Below the pieces are notes generated by a model. It had not been told where the DNA came from, searched no databases, and saw only the letters and a list, made by a program, of their open reading frames with translations. DNA of 64,000 nucleotides from JAKVCB01 sp963578605 (GTDB taxonomy: Bacteria; Planctomycetota; Planctomycetia; Pirellulales; Lacipirellulaceae), in NCBI GenBank assembly GCA_963578605.1, contig CAUZEA010000020.1, positions 1 to 64,000 on the forward strand, in the 5' to 3' direction. Both the position numbers and the translations under genes were made by a program. Positions 34,649 through 43,374 of the stretch are shown here, piece after piece (the stretch's first letter is position 1; each line of letters starts with the position of its first letter).

Positions 34649-35857
34649 TTACGGTTGTGGTTCAGCGGGGGGTGCAAACCGCGGGTGCAACTCGTGATGG
34701 AGCGTCGGCGGCGCCGTTGCCTGTTGCATGATTTTCTGTGAGGTTGTCGATACTTGCGCTGCGGTATCGTAAACCTCAATTCTCAGGGAGGTTCGGTAGG
34801 ACTCGCCCGGTGGCAAGGAGATGACACGTCCCTGGTTTCGCTCGAACGACTTCAGGTTAGGAAAACTCGTACCCGGTTCCAGGCCCGTTACATAACCGTC
34901 TGCTTCGCCTTGCATATTTTTCCACAGGGTGAAGCAAGGAAGTTCGCGGTTGTTGAACGAAAGCCCCAACCCTTTGTCTTCTGCCTGATTGCAGAGCATG
35001 ACCGTCACGGCGCCGGACTCGTCGGCAAGCGGCTCAATGAAGTAACACTGTTGCACGAAACCGGGTGAGGGAGCGTTGAACGTTGTCCAGTTTTCGATCG
35101 CATTTGCCGAGTGGGAATCGTAGGGGGCGACTTCGCGAGCGGCAGCAACCAGGCGCGATCCCTGCTCCAGCAGTGGTGGGCCCAGATTGGTGTGGTACAT
35201 CAGTTGGAGTTCACCCGGTTCGTTCCCCACGTTGGTGACTTTGTCGCAGATCGTAAGCGCATTCGATCCGGCGGCGGTGCTAATGGTCGAGACGAGGCGA
35301 AGTTTCGGCCCGAACAACCACGCTTCGTCCGCAACACCGCGGACCCAAAGCGTTCCAGGACCGACGTCATCCACGCCGACCGATACATGATGGCAGGGTG
35401 TATTGGCGATTCGGCCGTGGAGCGTGACCGGCGTTTCGCTGCGTGAACCGTCATCGTTTTCCACAACGTCCAGGCCAGGACTTCCCAGAGATGAAAGTCC
35501 GCAGCGGCACATCCATTCATTGAATCCGGTGAGCCAGCCCAGGCCCTGCAGGTCGACCGTATTCACGAAGGAGGGATGGACCGGGTATCGGACGGGTGAA
35601 TTCCATCCCAGGGGAATGCCGTGATAGTCGCCGCGCCACAAGCCCAGGCCCCGGGTCGGTACCAGTTCCAATGAGAGTGCCCCGTTATTCAGCCTGACCA
35701 AGTCTACGCCATCCGATGCGCCGCCACGCAGTGTCCGCTTATCGACCAACCAATGGCTGGAACCGGCTAACTTTGGTCCGTCGTCTGCGGAGAGCCGACA
35801 ATGGTCCAGCCAAATGCCCTCTTCCAGGTCGGTCAAGACTTCGTTTCTCTCAGCCAT
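34649..35857 (-). CDS. DUF4432 (aldose 1-epimerase-like) protein
   Basis: A 402-residue protein with the galactose-mutarotase-like features of DUF4432: LSLELVPTRGLGLWRGDYHG, PLGWNSPVRYPVHPSFV, LGWLTGFNEWMCRCGLSS, TLHGRIANTPCHHVSV and LQLMYHTNLGPPLLEQGS. The conserved His and Glu suggest sugar-epimerase or ring-opening chemistry. Its stop lies 13 bp from the SMP-30 start, so the two are cotranscribed. The start codon at 35857 sits inside the first unit of a 19-bp tandem repeat that copies the ribosome-binding site and start codon five more times upstream. The likely role is sugar processing in the cytoplasm. Confidence 0.85.
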   Translation of the reverse strand: MAERNEVLTDLEEGIWLDHCRLSADDGPKLAGSSHWLVDKRTLRGGASDGVDLVRLNNGALSLELVPTRGLGLWRGDYHGIPLGWNSPVRYPVHPSFVNTVDLQGLGWLTGFNEWMCRCGLSSLGSPGLDVVENDDGSRSETPVTLHGRIANTPCHHVSVGVDDVGPGTLWVRGVADEAWLFGPKLRLVSTISTAAGSNALTICDKVTNVGNEPGELQLMYHTNLGPPLLEQGSRLVAAAREVAPYDSHSANAIENWTTFNAPSPGFVQQCYFIEPLADESGAVTVMLCNQAEDKGLGLSFNNRELPCFTLWKNMQGEADGYVTGLEPGTSFPNLKSFERNQGRVISLPPGESYRTSLRIEVYDTAAQVSTTSQKIMQQATAPPTLHHELHPRFAPPAEPQP

Positions 35858-35955
35858 GTTCTTTTCTTTCAGCCATGTTCTTTTCTTTCAGCCATGTTCT
35901 TTTCTTTCAGCCATGTTCTTTTCTTTCAGCCATGTTCTTTTCTTTCAGCCATGTT
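35851..35955 (-). repeat. 19-bp tandem repeat multiplying the start codon of the DUF4432 gene
   Basis: Five full copies and a 10-bp partial copy of a 19-bp unit; on the minus strand the unit reads AAAGAAAAGAACATGGCTG. Each contains a purine-rich ribosome-binding sequence and an ATG. The copy at 35857 is the gene start; further ATGs lie at 35876, 35895, 35914, 35933 and 35952. Since 19 is not a multiple of three, each upstream ATG opens an eight-residue frame (MAERKEHG) whose TGA overlaps the next ATGGCTGA. The result is a ladder of overlapping mini-ORFs leading into the gene. Confidence 0.93.
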
Positions 35956-36375
35956 ATGGGGCTCTCTTACTCCCGCCCATCGTTGGTCCAAAGCTGACGT
36001 CAATGCCCAAGCCTGGACGGTGATGAAGCTTGCCTGGTCGCTCGGTAAATAAACGACCAGATTGGCGACCTTGTGCGGCCAGGGGTTGCGGCCAACCGGG
36101 ACCATGCCACGACATTTCTGTGGTCTGGCAAACGCCAGCGGGAATGGGCGTATCGACCCTTCCCGGTCCGACACATTACAACAAATCGTCGCCGCGAAGT
36201 CCACTACCACGCAGCGTGTGATTGACCCGTAAGACAGGCGGTCCCTGTCCTTGACGACTTGTTCGAACGTGGTACAGACGTGGACTGACCAGCCAACATC
36301 CAATTCCGTATGACTGCCCACAAAGATCGCCCTCTTGCCACTGAGGTCGGGACAGGAATTCTCACCCAGGGTCAC
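35956..36375 (-). pseudogene. Degenerate short-chain dehydrogenase relic
   Basis: The minus-strand frame contains VANLVVYLPSDQASFITVQA followed by W, a clear match to the C-terminal section of SDR enzymes (usual form VANLVxFLASDxASFITGQ). It also begins with PDLSGKRAIFVG, which recalls an SDR N-terminus. Only ~130 residues lie between, against ~250 in a whole enzyme, and the Tyr-Lys active site and NNAG motif are missing. The frame ends in the 19-bp repeat array. It is most likely a gene that lost its centre; the N-terminal match is less certain than the C-terminal one. Confidence 0.6.
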
Positions 36376-36390
36376 GATGGCAGTTGATTC

Positions 36391-37881
36391 CTACTTGTCT
36401 TTCTTGTCTTCGAACCGAAACGAATAGAGTTTCGTACCGCGAAACGCGAAGCGGAGCCGGACAGGCTGATTTGCCAGCCGGCCCACGTCTGAACCCTGTT
36501 CCCATTCGACCGTCTTGTCCAGATAGTCACCATTGATGGTGCGTGCATCGTCCAGGCCGAAGCCGTCAATTTCCTGGCCGTCCGCATCCAAAATCGCCAC
36601 ACGACCTTCGCCCGAAGCCGAGGTATTGACATTGAGAACGAGCCGGTTTCCCTGGAACGTCAACGGCTCGGTGATCACTTCACCACCCTCGTAATCAAAA
36701 TCAAGTGAAATGAAGCCGTCGATCCGTTGCTCGGCGCGAAACACTCCCCCCAGGCCCCGACCGCCGTCGCCGTAGCGAACCTGCGTGTCGCCGTGGGTGA
36801 ATGTGTAGCCGGCGAAGTACTGGACCAGCTTGCCGTTTTGTAGCGTGATACCGGGATAGAGGTGGGCGACTTTGACCTCGCAACCGTCGTAATTGCCCAG
36901 CGAAATATAGGGCGTGCGATAGCGAATCCAATGGCGGCCATCGCGGCTGGTGGCGAGCTGCGATTCGATCGTGCCGTCGTTTTGTTTGCCACCTATGGCG
37001 AGCGTCGGTTTGTTGAGATGAGCCCGCTCAGGTGGACGATTGTAGTGGTAGTACGGTGTCGGAAAAGCCAGATACGTTCGCGGCGCCAGCAGGTATTTCT
37101 CTGCCGCGTTGGTGTAGAGATCCAGTTCCGGCGGGTCGCGGTCATCTCGCGACATGACAACCGGAATAAATTCCGGCGCTGGCCAGGGTTCATCAATACG
37201 CTCTGTCATCACGAAACCGACAGCTCTCAGGTTATCTTGAACTCGCCGTGGATAGTGGAAGTACTTTTCCACGTCCTTGTCCCAGAACGATGAAATCTGG
37301 CTGTCGGAATGAAGTGACGAGACAGGCTCGTTGTGCATCCGAAAGTGTACACCGTCGGGAGAGGTGAACAGCCGCGTTTTCAATTTCGAATGGCTCGAGA
37401 TAAGCGTAAAACGATGTTCCGGCGGTCCGTTCGGATTGAGGAACACGGTCCCCTCACGCTGTTCCCAGACGACAATGTTATGGGCCCTGGAACCTTGCCA
37501 GTCGATGGCGCCTAGATTCGGTTTCTTCCAGTGAACGCCATCTTCGGACGTGGCCATTGCCAGACAAAACCCGGGCGGCACGTCCCAGCAGATAGGAACG
37601 TAATACAGGCGGTACACGTTAGCGTAGGGATCCCACAGCACGTTGCCATAACTCGTGATGCCTCCAACCTCCCAGGGCTTGTCGGCGATCATGACGAGTT
37701 TGATTTGGCGGGGAGGGTTGACCACCAGGTGGGCGCCGCTCACGTGGTTCAGTAAGAATTTGTCCAGAAATAGAAACCGGTCGCCGCCGAGTGGAAAAGG
37801 CGAGTCGTTTCCCGCGGCAAAGCACGTAGCAAGCGCACAGGCTGCGAGAAAGATGGGGGTCGCGGTAAAATAGGTTTTCAT
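36391..37881 (-). CDS. Secreted beta-propeller (GH32/GH43-like) protein, paralogue B
   Basis: A 496-residue protein with a signal peptide (TATPIFLAACALATCFAAG). The family module GDRFLFLDKFLLNHVSGAHL is followed by propeller motifs VYRLYYVPICWD, LAMATSEDGVHWKKPNLGAI, RLFTSPDGVHFRMHN, YLAFPTPYYHYNRPPE and LATSRDGRHWIRYRTP. The C-terminal part is a beta-sandwich (RLVLNVNTSASGEGRVAILD). It starts 12 bp after the stop of paralogue C and is surely cotranscribed with it. It resembles five-bladed glycosidase-like proteins acting on polysaccharides outside the cytoplasm; catalytic residues were not assigned. Confidence 0.78.
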   Translation of the reverse strand: MKTYFTATPIFLAACALATCFAAGNDSPFPLGGDRFLFLDKFLLNHVSGAHLVVNPPRQIKLVMIADKPWEVGGITSYGNVLWDPYANVYRLYYVPICWDVPPGFCLAMATSEDGVHWKKPNLGAIDWQGSRAHNIVVWEQREGTVFLNPNGPPEHRFTLISSHSKLKTRLFTSPDGVHFRMHNEPVSSLHSDSQISSFWDKDVEKYFHYPRRVQDNLRAVGFVMTERIDEPWPAPEFIPVVMSRDDRDPPELDLYTNAAEKYLLAPRTYLAFPTPYYHYNRPPERAHLNKPTLAIGGKQNDGTIESQLATSRDGRHWIRYRTPYISLGNYDGCEVKVAHLYPGITLQNGKLVQYFAGYTFTHGDTQVRYGDGGRGLGGVFRAEQRIDGFISLDFDYEGGEVITEPLTFQGNRLVLNVNTSASGEGRVAILDADGQEIDGFGLDDARTINGDYLDKTVEWEQGSDVGRLANQPVRLRFAFRGTKLYSFRFEDKKDK

Positions 37882-37893
37882 GACAACTGCTTT

Positions 37894-39423
37894 TTATGGT
37901 TTAGGACCCGCTGACAGGAAATCGAACGAATAAAGTTTGGCGTTGGTCAGTCGAAACCGGATGCGAATGCGATTCCCCTCGAGCGCTCGTAGCGTTTCGG
38001 CGGTTGCCGGGCCCCAATTCACTTGCGCCCTTAGTTCATTGACGCGTAATGGACGGCAGTCATCGAATCCCAATCCAGGGTAAAATTTGCCCGTATCGGC
38101 GCGCACGACCTCGGTGTAAAGCGTTCCCTCTGTGGCATCGACGTTCACACAAATCTGCGCAAGCGGGTGGTTGACCTGAAAAGGCACGGTCGTAAGTGTC
38201 GCCTCGGCGTCGGAAGCCGAAGCGCGGGCGACGTAGCGGTCAAGCGGCATCGTGACGAGCCCAATTTGTCGCTCAGAAAAGCGGTTCATCTTGTGGCCTT
38301 GCTTGTAACCGCCATAGTAGAGATACATCTGGTCGCCAACGACGAGCTGCTCATCGATCCAGGTGTGAGCGTGGTCCCAGGCCTTGGGGCTGGGATCGGG
38401 ACCGAAGAAAATCGTTTGGTCCCGAACCCAACTGCGGCCGTCACGACTCCAGGCAAGTGTCGTCCAGCCCATGCCGTAGCTGTTTTCTTCGGTTTCTGTT
38501 GCGTGAAGATCGTCGCGTAGCACTTTGACCATGCCAATTCGAAGCGGCCCGCGGGTCAAGAAACCCTGCAAGCCGTAGAACTGTGTGCCGCCCTCATCGA
38601 AGGCATCGTCGGCCCGCAGCACATACCAGGGTCGTTCCCAGTTTAGCAAATCGGTGCTGACGCTCTGCATGGTCGTGCGGCGGCGTTCGCGAAAGTCGGG
38701 GTGACTTGTGATTGTCGAGACAATCGCGACAAATTGGTTGCGCAACGGGTCCCATGAGAGATTGTTGATGTCGTGGTCGTGTTCCAGCACCGCACGATCG
38801 ACAAGTGGTCGAAAGGTGATTCCATCAGCAGAGACGGCAAGGCTGAGCCCCTTGTGGTAGTAACTGTAAATATATCGCTTGGAAGGATCTGGGTAGTCGG
38901 GCCCGCGATCGATGACTTCCGAACCGAACTCAAGAGTTCCCGGGTCTTTGAGGATTTGCGTTGGTCGGTCCCAATGGACGCCGTCGCTTGACTCAAGGTA
39001 AGCCAGGTGAGAACGGGTCCGGGCACGGTCTTCGCGCCAGGCGCCATACCACATCCGAAAGCGGCCAGTTTCAGGGTTTCGCGAGACGGTGAAATAGGGT
39101 TGAAAACACCGGTCCTCTTCACCGCGTACGATCGGGTTGCCAATGTTCGGGTCGCGGATTGGCTGTCGAACCACTCGCTGGAGATTTTCGCTCGACTCAA
39201 TAAGAGCGTCATCCATCAGCAAATGGGGGCCCGGATGGGTCGGTACTGGACGCGTTGGGCGAAGTGTTTCCCGTTGCGCCCGATCACCGGGCAGATAGAT
39301 GATGGATCGGTCTTCTCGTTCCAACTCCTGTGCAGCGGCGACTCCGCACACGCTTCCAAGGATTGCCAGAACGAGAACCCTGCGGGATTCTATAGATGCG
39401 CAGTTTGCCCAGGTTTGAACCAT
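37894..39423 (-). CDS. Secreted beta-propeller (GH32/GH43-like) protein, paralogue C
   Basis: The ATG at 39423 is preferred to the TTG at 39432 and gives 509 residues with a signal peptide (RRVLVLAILGSVCGVAAAQ). It shares with paralogue A the elements HLLMDDALIESSENLQRVVR, FRMWYGAWREDRARTRSHLA, YLESSDGVHWDRP, GWTTLAWSRDGRSWVRDQTI and MYLYYGGYKQGHKMNRFSER. The last of these is almost identical in A, so A and C are closer to each other than to B. It is the first gene of the minus-strand carbohydrate group running to 33009. The polysaccharide target is unknown. Confidence 0.78.
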   Translation of the reverse strand: MVQTWANCASIESRRVLVLAILGSVCGVAAAQELEREDRSIIYLPGDRAQRETLRPTRPVPTHPGPHLLMDDALIESSENLQRVVRQPIRDPNIGNPIVRGEEDRCFQPYFTVSRNPETGRFRMWYGAWREDRARTRSHLAYLESSDGVHWDRPTQILKDPGTLEFGSEVIDRGPDYPDPSKRYIYSYYHKGLSLAVSADGITFRPLVDRAVLEHDHDINNLSWDPLRNQFVAIVSTITSHPDFRERRRTTMQSVSTDLLNWERPWYVLRADDAFDEGGTQFYGLQGFLTRGPLRIGMVKVLRDDLHATETEENSYGMGWTTLAWSRDGRSWVRDQTIFFGPDPSPKAWDHAHTWIDEQLVVGDQMYLYYGGYKQGHKMNRFSERQIGLVTMPLDRYVARASASDAEATLTTVPFQVNHPLAQICVNVDATEGTLYTEVVRADTGKFYPGLGFDDCRPLRVNELRAQVNWGPATAETLRALEGNRIRIRFRLTNAKLYSFDFLSAGPKP

Positions 39424-39741
39424 CCGCGTCAATCAATGATTTTATGTGGTTGGTTGCTTCTTCGAAATTATTTTTCAAGAATCCTGTTTCAGGTTGAACG
39501 GCAGTGATTTTAATCTCTGTCGCTTCATTCAACGTAACCCAGCGAACTTTTTTGTGCAAGACTCCCCCTACACCCAGGTGCTGCACTCGCTCGATTAAGC
39601 TCGCATAGCGGCCCGGTTTGTAGTGATCCGGTTTATAAAACGGGAGCATTCGCATCCGGTTTGGGAATTGCGGATAGGAATTTTAGTCCGCCGTCTCCCG
39701 TTTCGCGATGTTTTGACACCACCTGTTCTGCCGTCCCCGAG
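39424..39741. other. Intergenic region, 318 bp
   Basis: It lies upstream of paralogue C and downstream of the GGDEF gene. A minus-strand frame (from 39655) reads MRMLPFYKPDHYKPGRYASL and onward but matches no known family and overlaps paralogue C in another frame. It should hold the promoter of the carbohydrate genes. Confidence 0.4.
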
Positions 39742-41505
39742 TTACACGACCCGATTTCGCCCTTGATTTTTGGCTTGCAGCAGTGCGCGATCAGCGCGTC
39801 GAAGGATAGTTTGGGGTGTGTCGCCGACCTGCGACTGGGCAACTCCAAAACTGGCAGTCACGCTGCGATTGTTGAGAAAGGAGAACGTTTGGCCGGCGAG
39901 TTGTTTGCGGATTCGGTTGGCCCGCTCTGTGGCAGTGGTGCTACAGCAGTTGGCACACAGTACCCCAAATTCCTCCCCTCCGTAGCGGGCCACGAAGTCA
40001 CCTGCGTGACACGTCGATTTCAAGAGGTTGGCCACAGCGATGATCGCTTCGTCCCCTGCCAGATGTCCGTAGGTATCGTTAATGTTCTTGAAGCGATCAA
40101 TGTCGGTCATGATCAGGCTGTAGGGGCGTCTTGTTTCCAGGTGGGCCTCTAGAAACGTTCCCAGCATTCGGTCGAATTCGGCCCGATTGGCGACCTGGGT
40201 CATGGCGTCCTTGGTCACTTGGGCGTGCAGTGCCTGGCATTTTTTCTCAAGAGATGTTTCGCTCGAAGCGTCGCGAAGCACAACCGTGGCCCCGAGCAAG
40301 CCACCTGCCTGGGCACGAACAGGAATGGTGTGCAGGTCAATGTTGATCCGCCGCTCATCGCGACCACGGATGCCCACGCGCTGGGTGTTTTGAACCCCCC
40401 TTCGGATCGATTGAACAACGGGGCACTGCTGGTCGGAGAGTGGTCTTCCTGCGTCGTCGGACATTTCGAGTAGCCCAGGCGTAAAAACTTGCCCCCCAGC
40501 GGTGCTCGCAGTCAATCCGGTGAGTCGTTCAACTCCCGCGCTCCAGAGGAATATCCGGGCCTGGTTGTCGACAAACACAACTCCGTCGTGCATGTTGTTG
40601 ATGAGCTTTTCCTCAAAGAACTGGTGCGGTTGTGTGAGTTCAATTCCAGCTGTCTGGTTGCGGCTTTCAACCTGCCAGGGAAGGTTCGTTTTTTCTTGGG
40701 ATAGTTCGTGAAGCCAGCGTTGGGCAACTTGTGCGGCGAGCAGGTTTTGACCACACGAGAAAAGCCGGTTGAACTTTTTTACCAGGCGGTCATCGAATTG
40801 CGTTCCGCCAAACTGGACCAGTTCGGCCAGAGCCCGCTCGCGTGACTTGGCTGGCCGGTAGACATGGTCGGTTGTCATTGCGTCAAATGCGTCGACGATG
40901 GCCAGCATCCGTGACGGGACTGGGAGGCTGGTTTCGCAGTGCGGTTGCTCCGATCCACCTTCGGCATATCCGGTGCTTGCCAGACGAATAATGTCCAGCA
41001 CGCTACTTGGCACACCACAGTTCGAAAGTATCGCGAGCCCGATCTGGCGGTGTTGGGCCATCAGCATTGCTTCTGTAGGGAGCAAGCTGCCTGGTTTCGT
41101 CAGCACCGGGTCAGGAACCCCGATCTTGCCGACATCGTGCAGCAAGGCGGCAATTTCTAACGCATCGCGCTGATCCCTGGGCAACCCGAGCATCGCTGCC
41201 CAACTGCTGCAGCCAAGTGCTACGCGTAAAGAGTGGTCCGCCGAAGGCCGGTGCTTGTAGCGGAGTGCCGAAAACAAGCCACTCGCAACTCCGAGTCGAG
41301 CCATGACCAGCTTGCTTTGGTGGCAGCTTGCGTCGAGCCCGGGTTTTTCGGAAAGTCCACCTGGTTGCGGTACTTCGTCCAGCGAGTGGAGCAGTGATAC
41401 GATCTTTCTGACCTGCCTGTCAGCACACACTGAGCTTGGCGCAGCGGTGGGATTTAGCTGTCGGACTGTTTCGGATGGGTCGCTCGTAGCTCTGGAGTCA
41501 GACAT
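39742..41505 (-). CDS. HD domain-PAS-GGDEF signalling protein (diguanylate cyclase)
   Basis: A 587-residue cytoplasmic protein with three modules. Residues ~70-250 form an HD phosphohydrolase-like domain with ALLHDVGKIGVPDPVL; it looks like a degenerate HD-GYP, because the usual HHE and GYP elements are replaced by AQHRQIG and STGYAEGG. Residues ~290-410 are a PAS domain (INNMHDGVVFVDNQARIFLW). Residues ~425-587 are a GGDEF domain with DIDRFKNINDTYGHLAGDEA and an intact active site RYGGEEF. The RxxD inhibitory site is absent (HAGD stands there). It should make cyclic di-GMP without product feedback, under control of the sensory modules. Confidence 0.9.
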   Translation of the reverse strand: MSDSRATSDPSETVRQLNPTAAPSSVCADRQVRKIVSLLHSLDEVPQPGGLSEKPGLDASCHQSKLVMARLGVASGLFSALRYKHRPSADHSLRVALGCSSWAAMLGLPRDQRDALEIAALLHDVGKIGVPDPVLTKPGSLLPTEAMLMAQHRQIGLAILSNCGVPSSVLDIIRLASTGYAEGGSEQPHCETSLPVPSRMLAIVDAFDAMTTDHVYRPAKSRERALAELVQFGGTQFDDRLVKKFNRLFSCGQNLLAAQVAQRWLHELSQEKTNLPWQVESRNQTAGIELTQPHQFFEEKLINNMHDGVVFVDNQARIFLWSAGVERLTGLTASTAGGQVFTPGLLEMSDDAGRPLSDQQCPVVQSIRRGVQNTQRVGIRGRDERRINIDLHTIPVRAQAGGLLGATVVLRDASSETSLEKKCQALHAQVTKDAMTQVANRAEFDRMLGTFLEAHLETRRPYSLIMTDIDRFKNINDTYGHLAGDEAIIAVANLLKSTCHAGDFVARYGGEEFGVLCANCCSTTATERANRIRKQLAGQTFSFLNNRSVTASFGVAQSQVGDTPQTILRRADRALLQAKNQGRNRVV

Positions 41506-41893
41506 TGCGTGACACGATGAGGACCGAAACCAACGGGCTGGTCGTCAACTCGGTGGTTGAGAAGGGGGCTGTTCGGGAATGGACAAGGGGCGATTGGTGG
41601 ATTGCGGGGTGGAGGCCGTACTCCGACGTGACCACCACCTATGAAAACCATAGGTTACGTTCAGAATCATGACAAAACAGGAAGGGAGAACCCGATGTCG
41701 CTAGCTGTCTGATTTATTCCTGCAGGGGAGAGGCCCCTTTTCACAAATCTTGGGCAGTCGGCCTAACCGGAACAATCGCGCATCCGGCAGTTGATTTTGA
41801 GATGGGTTACCTCACTGGTCGAAACTAATTATGCGGAACTAGCCGGTTATCAAGGTCGCAAGGTTCATCCGGCTAAAACGGTGGTCAAATTCC
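41506..41893. other. Divergent intergenic region, 388 bp
   Basis: It lies between the GGDEF gene (minus) and the membrane-protein gene (plus) and must contain both promoters. No ORF with family motifs, hairpin with T run or clear repeat was found. Confidence 0.4.
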
Positions 41894-43144
41894 ATGGTCG
41901 TCCGACCGGCGCGGCGCGATTGGGCGTTTATTGAGTTATTGGGGCGGCGCAGCAAGATGGATGGTTCACTTGGTCGAGACGGTCGGCGCCGTCGTGTGTT
42001 GAACGAAGAGATGGTCGCTGCATCGGCGACACAAGCCGCGGTTCGGACGTCGAAGGACGTGACTACGAACAAGACGCCACGACCGACCTACGCTGAAGCT
42101 GCCAGCAGTTCAAATCACGTGCGCGTCTCCGATTTCGTGCCCCGCCGGGCCAGTACCTTGTGGTTTGCGTGGGTTCTTGGGCTGCTGGCGGTCTCGGGCC
42201 TGGTCGCACTCGATTACTACCAGGATGCACTCAGACCCTGGCTTGGTGAAACCCCTGCCAGCAGTACCGCCCTGCTATCGACTTCTGGTGCCGGCAGCAT
42301 TGGTAGCTGGTTCGCCAGCGTGGTGTTGTTACTGACAGCCGCTCACGCCGTCTTCATTTACTCGACTCGCCGACACCGCCTAGACGACTATCGTGGGCGC
42401 TATCGCGTTTGGCTTTGGGCGGGGCTGGCTTGCTTCTTGTTAAGCATAAACTCGGTTACCGGTCTCCACGCTGTGCTGGCAGCGACGGTGGCCAGGTTGG
42501 CCGGTTGGACGGCTCTGCCAGGACACGCTATTTGGTGGCTTGCTCCCGGACTGGTAACATTTGGGTGGATCGCAATGCGCGTCCTGCGTGATGTATGGGA
42601 GAGCTGGCTTGCCCGCCTCGTCTACTTGACCACGCTGGTCATTTTTTGCCTGGCGGCGGCCCAATCTTTCTACGGCTTGCCTGGTCTCACGGACATCGAT
42701 CCCGGTGTGACCAGATTGATCTCGCCGGCGGCGGTTCTATTGGCCTGGTTCTCTCTGTTAACGGCTGTTTCTGCCTACGCTCGTTTTGTGATTCTGGACG
42801 CCGACGGTTTGGTTCCCGTGCCAGCAGGGTCAAAATCAACCGATGCCGAAGCAGCAGTGCCTGCTTCGGCCATACGTAAAAAAGTGACGACTCAGTCTCG
42901 GGCCTCGGTACCGGCCAAGATGACAACACCGGCAGCAACGCCCAAAGTGGCGGAGTGCACCCACCGTCCAGGTACGCCGGCCCAGAAGAGATCGTCGACC
43001 GGGCAACCGATTGAGTGGAACGACGGCAGCCTGCCCGATTCGGACTACCAAGACAACGACTCACAACCGCACAGGCGCAAGCTCAGTAAGTCGGAACGCA
43101 AGCGGCTGAGAAAACAAAAAGCACAACAACGTCGGGCTGCCTGA
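41894..43144 (+). CDS. Polytopic membrane protein of unknown function with basic tail
   Basis: A 416-residue protein; an internal ATG at 41957 is an equally possible start. After ~85 hydrophilic residues come six or so membrane helices between ~88 and 315: LWFAWVLGLLAVSGLVAL, SWFASVVLLLTAAHAVFIY, WLWAGLACFLLSINSVTGL, IWWLAPGLVTFGWIAM, LARLVYLTTLVIFCLAAAQS and ISPAAVLLAWFSLLTAVSAY. The last 100 residues are disordered and end in a strongly basic stretch (KLSKSERKRLRKQKAQQRRA), which may touch nucleic acid or phospholipid. No family is recognised. Confidence 0.7.
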   Translation: MVVRPARRDWAFIELLGRRSKMDGSLGRDGRRRRVLNEEMVAASATQAAVRTSKDVTTNKTPRPTYAEAASSSNHVRVSDFVPRRASTLWFAWVLGLLAVSGLVALDYYQDALRPWLGETPASSTALLSTSGAGSIGSWFASVVLLLTAAHAVFIYSTRRHRLDDYRGRYRVWLWAGLACFLLSINSVTGLHAVLAATVARLAGWTALPGHAIWWLAPGLVTFGWIAMRVLRDVWESWLARLVYLTTLVIFCLAAAQSFYGLPGLTDIDPGVTRLISPAAVLLAWFSLLTAVSAYARFVILDADGLVPVPAGSKSTDAEAAVPASAIRKKVTTQSRASVPAKMTTPAATPKVAECTHRPGTPAQKRSSTGQPIEWNDGSLPDSDYQDNDSQPHRRKLSKSERKRLRKQKAQQRRAA

Positions 43145-43374
43145 TTGAGGTGGATCGAGAAAACCGGTACGCTGGCATGCCTGCACGCTGCCGAAAATAG
43201 TGCCCGTGGTTTTCAAAGCCTTCGTTTTGGAGGCTGTTAGCCTTTCGCGGGATGTGTGCCGCGGTTCTGTTCGATCCTGCCGACCGGCACACACCGCTGA
43301 GCCAGCGGCACTGCCTTGCGACTTTTGCCCAGAATGTTCACACTGCTTGTTTCTTCAGCCCCCATGCCACCGCG

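Noticed and set aside
35851..35955. CRISPR-like array at the 19-bp repeats
   Set aside because: The units are directly adjacent, with no spacers and no cas genes in the window.
39284..39655. A 123-codon minus-strand frame (MRMLPFYKPDHYKPGRYASL) upstream of propeller paralogue C
   Set aside because: It overlaps paralogue C in a different frame, and the non-overlapping part has no family motif or good start signal.
43252..43374. A 41-codon N-terminal extension of gltX
   Set aside because: The residues are not conserved in glutamyl-tRNA synthetases; the catalytic domain begins right at the ATG at 43375.
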